From positions 236,001 through 300,000 of the forward strand of contig NZ_AP018907.1 of the NCBI RefSeq assembly GCF_003966715.1: DNA of 64,000 nucleotides, written 5' to 3'. Source of the DNA: Blastochloris tepida (GTDB lineage: Bacteria > Pseudomonadota > Alphaproteobacteria > Rhizobiales > Xanthobacteraceae). This document shows, piece by piece, positions 58,669-64,000 of this stretch. The notes under the pieces were generated by a model that was not told the DNA's origin, did not search any database, and saw only the letters and a program-made list of their open reading frames with translations. A program made the position numbers and the translations under genes. Positions within the stretch are counted from its first letter, which is position 1. The number at the start of each line of letters is the position of its first letter.

Positions 58669-59493
58669 ATGGCACTGCTCAGCTTTGAGAGAAAGTATCG
58701 CGTCCGCGGGGGGACGCTGATCGGGGGAGATTTGTTCGATTTCTGGGTGGGGCCGTTCTATGTCGGCTTCTTCGGAGTTTCGGCGATCTTCTTCATTTTC
58801 CTAGGCGTTTCCCTGATCGGGTATGCTGCGTCCCAGGGACCCAGCCTGGATCCCTTTGCGATCAGCATCAACCCGCCTGATCTTAAGTACGGATTTGCGG
58901 GCGCGCCGCTGCTGGAAGGCGGTTTCTGGCAGGCTATCACGGTCTGCGCGATCGGCGCCTTCATTTCGTGGCAGCTGCGTGAGGTCGAGATTTCCCGGAA
59001 GCTCGGAATGGGTTGGCACGTTCCGATCGCGTTCGGCGTTCCGATCTTCATGTTCCTGGTTCTGCAGGTGTTTCGCCCGATTCTCATGGGCGGCTGGGGT
59101 TTCGCATTCCCCTACGGCATCCTGAGCCATCTCGACTGGGTGAACAATTTCGGGTTCCAGTACCTCAACTGGCACTACAACCCCGGTCACATGTCGTCGG
59201 TTTCGTTCCTGTTCGCTAACGCGATGGCTCTGGGCCTTCACGGCGGCCTGATCCTGTCGGTTGCGAACCCGGGCGACGGCGACAAGGTGAAGACCGCGGA
59301 ACACGAGAACGCGTATTTCCGCGACGTCGTCGGCTACTCGATTGGTGCGCTCGCCATCCATCGTCTCGGCCTGTTCCTGGCCTCCAACATCTTCCTGACG
59401 GGCGCCTTTGGCACCATCGCCAGCGGTCCGTTCTGGACCCGCGGCTGGCCGGAGTGGTGGGGCTGGTGGCTCGACATTCCGTTCTGGAGCTAA
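58669..59493 (+). CDS. pufL: Photosynthetic reaction centre L subunit
   Basis: A 274-residue L subunit with five transmembrane helices. Counting from the mature Ala1: H153 (accessory bacteriochlorophyll), H173 (special pair, PGHMSSVSF), H190 and H230 (iron), E104, H168, and E212/S223 (QB proton path) are all present. Residue L162, Tyr in B. viridis and other purple bacteria, is Phe here ([14 protein letters not shown]). F144 also differs from viridis. Otherwise near-identical in large parts, for example the last 40 residues. GCGGAGGA precedes the ATG and pufM follows after 12 bases. Confidence 0.98.
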   Translation: MALLSFERKYRVRGGTLIGGDLFDFWVGPFYVGFFGVSAIFFIFLGVSLIGYAASQGPSLDPFAISINPPDLKYGFAGAPLLEGGFWQAITVCAIGAFISWQLREVEISRKLGMGWHVPIAFGVPIFMFLVLQVFRPILMGGWGFAFPYGILSHLDWVNNFGFQYLNWHYNPGHMSSVSFLFANAMALGLHGGLILSVANPGDGDKVKTAEHENAYFRDVVGYSIGALAIHRLGLFLASNIFLTGAFGTIASGPFWTRGWPEWWGWWLDIPFWS

Positions 59494-59505
59494 GGGGGGC
59501 GCACA

Positions 59506-60504
59506 ATGGCTGACTTCCAGACGATCTACACGCAAATTCAGGCCCGCGGGCCGGACCATTTCGGTCCCTCGGGTCAGTGGGGCGACATCGATCGCGTCGG
59601 CAAGCCGATCTTCATCAAGTGGCTCGGCCGCATCGGCGACGCTCAGATTGGTCCCGTCTATCTCGGTGCTTCCGGCGTCGGCGGCATCGCGTTCGGGTTG
59701 ACGGCGATTCTGATCATCGGGTTCAACATGTTGGCCCAGGTCAGCTTCGACCCGCTGCAGTTCTTCCGCCAGTTCTTCTGGCTGGGGCTCTATCCGCCGA
59801 AGGCGCAGTACGGCATGGGCATTCCTCCGCTGAATGACGGCGGTTGGTGGCTGATGGCCGGCCTGATGATGACGCTGTCGCTTGGCTGCTGGTGGATCCG
59901 GGTCTACTCCCGGGCCCGGGCGCTTGGCCTCGGCACGCACATCGCCTGGAACTTCGCCATGGCGATCTTCTTCGTGCTCTGCATCGGCTTCTTCCATCCC
60001 GTGCTGGTGGGAAGCTGGTCGGAAGCCGTTCCGTTCGGCATCTTCCCGCACCTGGACTGGCTGACCGCGTTCTCCATGCGCTACGGCAACTTCTACTATT
60101 GCCCGTGGCATGGCTTCTCGATCGGCTTCGCCTATGGCTGCGGCCTGCTGTTCGCGGCTCACGGCGCCACCATCCTGGCTGTTGCCCGGTTCGGCGGCGA
60201 TCGCGAAATCGAGCAGATCACGGACCGTGGTACCGCGGTCGAGCGTGCGGCGCTGTTCTGGCGCTGGACGATGGGCTTCAACGCGACGATCGAATCGATC
60301 CACCGCTGGGGCTGGTTCTTCTCCTTCATGGTGATGTTCTCCGCCTCCGTCGGGATCCTCCTCACCGGCACGTTCGTCGACAACTGGTATCTGTGGTGTG
60401 TCAAGCACGGCGCGGCTCCGGACTATCCGGCCTTCCTGCCTGCTACGCCCGATCCGCGTGCCGGCACGTTTGATCCTCGTACGCTGACGGGAGTGCCGCA
60501 ATGA
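59506..60504 (+). CDS. pufM: Photosynthetic reaction centre M subunit
   Basis: A 332-residue M subunit with five transmembrane helices. Counted from mature Ala1 it has one extra residue near 18 relative to B. viridis, so the ligands appear as H181 (accessory), H201 (special pair, CPWHGFSIG), H218 and H265 (iron) with E233. The tyrosine near the bacteriochlorophyll (Y209, GFAYGCG) is kept. W of viridis IWPHIDW is Phe here (IFPHLDW). The C-terminal tail is longer ([13 protein letters not shown]). The stop overlaps the pufC ATG (ATGA). Confidence 0.98.
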   Translation: MADFQTIYTQIQARGPDHFGPSGQWGDIDRVGKPIFIKWLGRIGDAQIGPVYLGASGVGGIAFGLTAILIIGFNMLAQVSFDPLQFFRQFFWLGLYPPKAQYGMGIPPLNDGGWWLMAGLMMTLSLGCWWIRVYSRARALGLGTHIAWNFAMAIFFVLCIGFFHPVLVGSWSEAVPFGIFPHLDWLTAFSMRYGNFYYCPWHGFSIGFAYGCGLLFAAHGATILAVARFGGDREIEQITDRGTAVERAALFWRWTMGFNATIESIHRWGWFFSFMVMFSASVGILLTGTFVDNWYLWCVKHGAAPDYPAFLPATPDPRAGTFDPRTLTGVPQ

Positions 60505-61565
60505 AACACATGATCGCTAAATCGGTCGCGACCGTCGCGCTGGCGTCGCTCGTGTCCGGATGTTTCGAGCCGCCCCCGGCCATCTCGACGCAGACCGGCT
60601 TCCGTGGCCTGTCGATGGGTGAAGTTCTCCACCCGGCGACGGTCGCTGCGAAGAAGGAGCGTGACGCGCAGTATCCGCCGGCGCTGCCGGCGGTGAAGGC
60701 GGAAGGCCAGCCGGTCAGCAAGGTCTACAAGAACGTCAAGGTGCTCGGTGACCTCACCGAACCCGAGTTCCTGCGGACCATGACCGCGATGACCGAGTGG
60801 GTGTCGCCGAAGGAAGGGTGCACCTACTGCCACGACGAGGCCGATCTCTCGTCGGAAGCGAAGTACCCCTTCAAGGTGGCGCGGCGCATGCTCGAAATGA
60901 CCCGCCACATCAACACCGACTGGACGAGTCACGTCGCCCAGACCGGCGTCACCTGCTACACCTGCCATCGTGGCCGGCCGGTGCCGCCGTATATCCGCTA
61001 CCTCGAACCGCGCCTGCCGCTCGACAACGCGATCAAGCCGACCTTCGTGGAAGCGGACAATTCGGGTCACGTCGTTCGTCTCGCCAAGAACACCGCGTAT
61101 TCGGCTCTGAACTACGATCCGTTCGCGATGTTCCTGGCCAACGACAAGCGTGAGATCCGCTTCGTGCCGCAGACCGCGCTGCCGCCGGTTGGTGTCAGCC
61201 GTGGCATGGAACGTCGCCCGCTGTCGGACGCGTATGCGACCTTCGCGCTGATGATGTTCATCTCGGACGCCATCGGCACGAACTGCACCTTCTGCCACAA
61301 CCCGCAGACCTTCGAGAGCTGGGGTAACAAGAGCACGCCGCAGCGTGCCATCGCGTGGCAGGGGATCAAGATGACGCGCGATCTCAACATGAACTTCCTG
61401 TCGCCGCTGAAGCCCGTCTATCCGGCCAACCGGCTGGGTGCGCAGGGCGAGGCGCCGATGGCGGACTGCCGCACCTGCCACCAGGGCGTGACGAAGCCGC
61501 TGTTCGGAGCGAGCCGGATGAAGGACTATCCGGAACTCGGCCCGGTCAAGGCCGCCGCGAAGTGA
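60501..61565 (+). CDS. pufC: Reaction-centre tetraheme cytochrome c subunit
   Basis: A 354-residue lipoprotein that reduces the special pair. The signal peptide ends in LVSGC, so Cys21 becomes the lipid-bearing N-terminus. Four CxxCH sites are present: CTYCH, CYTCH, CTFCH and CRTCH. Counting from that Cys, the axial ligands M74, M110 and H124 match B. viridis, with the third methionine shifted by two. Overall identity to the viridis subunit is high ([27 protein letters not shown]). It is anchored in the periplasm on the L/M surface. It is the last gene of the superoperon; a tandem hairpin terminator follows. Confidence 0.98.
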   Translation: MKHMIAKSVATVALASLVSGCFEPPPAISTQTGFRGLSMGEVLHPATVAAKKERDAQYPPALPAVKAEGQPVSKVYKNVKVLGDLTEPEFLRTMTAMTEWVSPKEGCTYCHDEADLSSEAKYPFKVARRMLEMTRHINTDWTSHVAQTGVTCYTCHRGRPVPPYIRYLEPRLPLDNAIKPTFVEADNSGHVVRLAKNTAYSALNYDPFAMFLANDKREIRFVPQTALPPVGVSRGMERRPLSDAYATFALMMFISDAIGTNCTFCHNPQTFESWGNKSTPQRAIAWQGIKMTRDLNMNFLSPLKPVYPANRLGAQGEAPMADCRTCHQGVTKPLFGASRMKDYPELGPVKAAAK

Positions 61566-61585
61566 TGTGGAAGTGATGTGAATGG

Positions 61586-61647
61586 GCGGGGCGCCTCGTG
61601 CGCCCCGCACTTCAGGAAAACGCCGGGACCCGCGTCCCGGCGTTTTT
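61586..61647 (+). terminator. Tandem hairpins with T-tract after pufC
   Basis: A first 9-bp stem GCGGGGCGC/GCGCCCCGC (61586-61608) is followed by CGCCGGGAC/GTCCCGGCG (61621-61642) and then TTTTT. The second is a classic rho-independent terminator for the bchCXYZ-puf transcript. Confidence 0.92.
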
Positions 61648-62761
61648 CGTTTTGGCGAGGCGGCGCCATTTCAAATCCGGCAGGGGAAGGCCGGGCGCGC
61701 GCGAGGATGGGGGACAGTTGGTCGCTCCCGGCGGACCGGCCGGATTTCTTAAGCCTATCCGAGCGCGGCTTGGATGCCGATGATAGGTACAGGGGGCGCT
61801 GGTTTCGCCCAGGTGCGGCACCGGCCAATTCACAGTGCGTGGCGGCATGCCGACGCGCACTCGAAAGTGGAAGTCGCGAGTTTTATGCGCGCGAGACATG
61901 CAAAAGCGTGCGCGGCGTCATGATACCGTCGTTCAGCAGTGCAAAGCTTCATCCGGGTTCGATTCGCATTCCGCGAAGCTCGGAGACGCCGATGCACAAT
62001 ATTCTGATCGTCGCGCGCGCCAGTTTCGGGCACCGCGTGGACATCGAGGCGATCGGGCGGTTCAACGCGTCGGTTCGGCGGTGGATGCGAGCTCTGTCGA
62101 TGCGCTGAACGTAAAGGGGGCACCGGTCCGGCGATCGGGTGCCGGATCGTGCCCCGCGGCGTGGCGTCGGCAGTGGCGTGATCAACGGCGGCCGGCCGTG
62201 CCGGAGCGATCAGCCGGCGGGCGTGGGCTGTGTCGGCGGGCCGGGTGGGTCCGGGAGCGCGGTCGGGCGGTGGCCGATGACGGGTCCGGGGCCCGCGATG
62301 GATCCGAGCCCAGCCCGCACGACGGGCACGCCGAAAGTCTGGTGCCCGCTGGAAGCCGTCGGAACCGAATTCGCGCACGTGGATTCCTCGAAGCGGAATC
62401 GTCGAAGCCGAATCGCCGGAGCCGCGCGACGTTGGCCACATTGGCGCGCCGGAGGTGCGGCGCATTAGAGCGTGATCCGGTCTGACTGCATCGGATCGGA
62501 CGCTCCAAGTTTCTGGTTTGTCGCATTTTCCTTCGCGCAACCGGTATCCACTTGTGCGGAAAATGCTCTAGCCGGACCACGGCACACGGGCGTCCAGCCG
62601 CCCGGCCGAAGCGGCCAAAGTGTTGCGCGGTCGCAACAGGCATCGCTATTTAAGCGAACGGTTCGCAATTTCAGGCGCGGGACGGCGGGACGGAATTGCC
62701 GCTGACCTATCGTCGCCGTAAAATGTAACACTATAACAGTTCTAAACTGGGGTGTTGCGAG
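61648..62761. other. Gene-free stretch after the puf operon
   Basis: About 1.1 kb without a supported gene. Open frames on either strand lack family features, and the longest one on the minus strand runs through the repeat at 62465-62571. Composition is mixed, with an AT-richer patch just before the next gene (AACACTATAACAGTTCTAAA) that may hold its promoter. Confidence 0.6.
62465..62571. repeat. GCAAAACCGG...AATGCTCC repeat, most complete copy
   Basis: Bounded by TAGAGC and GCTCTA; contains CGGACGCTCCAAGTTTCTGG, TCGCATTTTCC, GCGCAACCGGTATCCACTTG and GCGGAAAATGCTC. A repeat type familiar from Bradyrhizobium-related genomes. Confidence 0.75.
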
Positions 62762-63718
62762 ATGGGCATTCGGGGTTTGATCGTGATGGCTGCGGCCGCG
62801 GCGCTGCCGCTCGGCCTGCAGGCGGGGCCGGCTGTGGCGGCGGATCTGAAGGGCAAGGCGCCTGTCGCCGCTGCGGAGCCGCAGCTCTGCAAGGAGACGA
62901 CCGAGGTCAATCCCGACATCTTCGGCTTCTCGAGCGGCACCGATGTGGCGACGCCGGGCTCGCTGGCGCTGGGCATCGAATATGGCGGCGGCTTCGGCGT
63001 TCGGTCGGGCCGGGCGATGTCGACCGACGGCAAGGTGCAGCTGTCCTACGGGCTGGTGCCGTGTGTCGAGATCGGACCTGCGGTCGTGTTCGGCAACTCC
63101 TATGAGGAGACGAATGACGGGGTGGCGCGTACCGAAAGCGACGCGCTCGGCGCCTCCATCGAGGCCAAGTTCAAGCTGCTCGGCCGCGCGCAGACCGGCT
63201 TCGGCATGACGTTCGTCGTCGAGCCGGGCTGGGCGCGGGTGAAGGAGCGCACGCGCTTCGCCAACGGCATTGCGAACGAGACCAGCAATCACGACGAGAC
63301 CAGCCTCGCCATGAAGCTGCTGTTCGACACGGTGCTGGTGCCCGACCGGGTGTTCTTCGCCCTCAATTTCGTCCACGAGGCGGCGTGGATCGACGTGACG
63401 CCGCAGGAGGAGGAGTCGGCCTTCATCACCTCGGCGGCGCTGACCCTGCAGGCCTCCGAGAACTTCTTCGTCGGTGTCGAGGGCAGCTACCGGCAGGCCT
63501 ATGCCGGCGCCTGGTTCGACCACGCGCAGGGCGATGGCTGGTATATCGGCCCGACCTTCTTCTGGGCGCTCAGCGAGAACGTCGCGCTGTCGGGCGCGCT
63601 GGCGGTCCAGGTCAGCGGCAACGAGAAGTCCTCTGAGGACTATATTGCCATGGGCGACCTCAACCTCGTGGACTTCAGCCAGTACGACGCCAAGCTGAAG
63701 CTCGGCATCTCGTTCTGA
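62762..63718 (+). CDS. Outer-membrane beta-barrel-type protein of unknown function
   Basis: A 318-residue exported protein. A signal peptide (about residues 1-27, GLIVMAAAAALPLGLQAGPAVA with cleavage before ADLKGK) precedes a body of alternating hydrophobic/polar strands (LALGIEYGGGFGV, VQLSYGLVPCVEIGPAVVFGN, SIEAKFKLLG, FFVGVEGSYRQAY, YDAKLKLGISF). It ends in Phe, the usual C-terminal signal of outer-membrane barrels. Two cysteines (C43 and C101) could form a disulfide. No enzyme motif is seen. It lies beyond the puf terminator and is followed by a hairpin terminator, so it is a separate unit. A transporter or adhesion barrel is possible. Confidence 0.7.
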   Translation: MGIRGLIVMAAAAALPLGLQAGPAVAADLKGKAPVAAAEPQLCKETTEVNPDIFGFSSGTDVATPGSLALGIEYGGGFGVRSGRAMSTDGKVQLSYGLVPCVEIGPAVVFGNSYEETNDGVARTESDALGASIEAKFKLLGRAQTGFGMTFVVEPGWARVKERTRFANGIANETSNHDETSLAMKLLFDTVLVPDRVFFALNFVHEAAWIDVTPQEEESAFITSAALTLQASENFFVGVEGSYRQAYAGAWFDHAQGDGWYIGPTFFWALSENVALSGALAVQVSGNEKSSEDYIAMGDLNLVDFSQYDAKLKLGISF

Positions 63719-63808
63719 TGCGCGGCGGAATCCGGCCGTCGGGTCCGGATTCCACGCAACGCCTGCGCCCACGCGAGCCCGCGTCCGGCGTGGGATGACG
63801 ACCTCCCC

Positions 63809-63848
63809 AAAGCCCGCGTCGGCCGTGTGAACGTGCCGCGCGGGCTTT
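63809..63848. terminator. Bidirectional hairpin with A and T flanks
   Basis: AAAGCCCGCG pairs with CGCGGGCTTT around an 20-base loop that itself has partial pairing. It lies 90 bases after the outer-membrane protein gene. The last 150 bases of the window show no gene. Confidence 0.6.
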
Positions 63849-64000
63849 GACGTTTCGGACGGCCTCCGGCTGATCCGATAGGGGTGGCGGGAACGGTCGT
63901 GGCGCGCCATGCGGCGCCGTGAGTTCGGGCGACCGGAGCCCGAAATTCCGGCGGGGCCGGCTCGATCTCGCACCAACCGCATGGCCGACCAGCCTCGCCG

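Noticed and set aside
61830..62540. 236-codon minus-strand frame after the puf operon
   Set aside because: It runs through an interspersed repeat, is arginine-rich and resembles no protein.

Overview
The window is the photosynthesis gene cluster (PGC) of an anoxygenic purple alphaproteobacterium, almost certainly a Blastochloris species. It is high-GC. The reaction-centre H, L and M subunits, the tetraheme cytochrome and the LH1 alpha/beta polypeptides closely match, from memory, the proteins of Blastochloris viridis (bacteriochlorophyll b, LH1 only), but differ at enough positions to be another species or strain. No LH2 (puc), bchE, acsF, crtC/D/F or LH1-gamma gene is visible here.

Layout. 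1-0.9 kb: end of a probable toxin-antitoxin pair (ImmA/IrrE-like plus DUF4411 PIN protein) beside a tRNA-Ser(GCT). 1-9 kb: housekeeping or accessory genes (Sel1 protein, glucokinase, SWIB protein, the trehalose set otsA-otsB-GH15, a YdfG-like dehydrogenase), with many interspersed repeats. 9.3-13.6 kb (minus): bchG, a BCD-family transporter, bchP and menA, all overlapping or nearly so. 13.8-16.8 kb (minus): the redox/light regulators ppsR and ppaA/aerR. 17.1-30.8 kb (plus): bchF-N-B-H-L-M-lhaA-puhA-B-C-E. 31.1-40.1 kb (minus): a complete Calvin-cycle operon cbbL-S-X-F-P-T-A-E, with cbbR divergent at 40.2 kb. 42-49.9 kb (minus): crtB, crtI, bchO, bchD, bchI and a divergent ispH. 51.1 kb: crtE. 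52.9-61.6 kb (plus): bchC-X-Y-Z-pufB-A-L-M-C, closed by a strong terminator. 62.8 kb: an outer-membrane-type protein.

How it works together. BchI/D/H insert Mg into protoporphyrin, with BchO as accessory. BchM methylates it, BchL/N/B (DPOR) reduce ring D and BchX/Y/Z (COR) act on ring B. BchF and BchC finish the macrocycle; BchG and BchP attach and reduce the tail. CrtE/B/I make carotenoid and IspH-type chemistry supplies isoprenoids. Pigments go into LH1 (PufB/A) and the reaction centre (PufL/M/PuhA with PufC), helped by LhaA and PuhB/C/E. MenA fits the menaquinone found at QA in B. viridis. PpsR and PpaA are the expected regulators; PpsR-type boxes lie before crtE, bchF and bchC. The embedded cbb operon spends the resulting ATP and reductant on CO2 fixation.

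Most worth a second look: a PuhE protein with an extra CobW-C-like domain; a PpaA lacking the expected cobalamin-ligand histidine; Phe instead of Tyr at reaction-centre position L162; an IspH with two substituted active-site residues; and a small structured element inserted in another repeat with a possible 5-bp target duplication. All identifications are by reading the sequence and recalled family knowledge; no database search was run.
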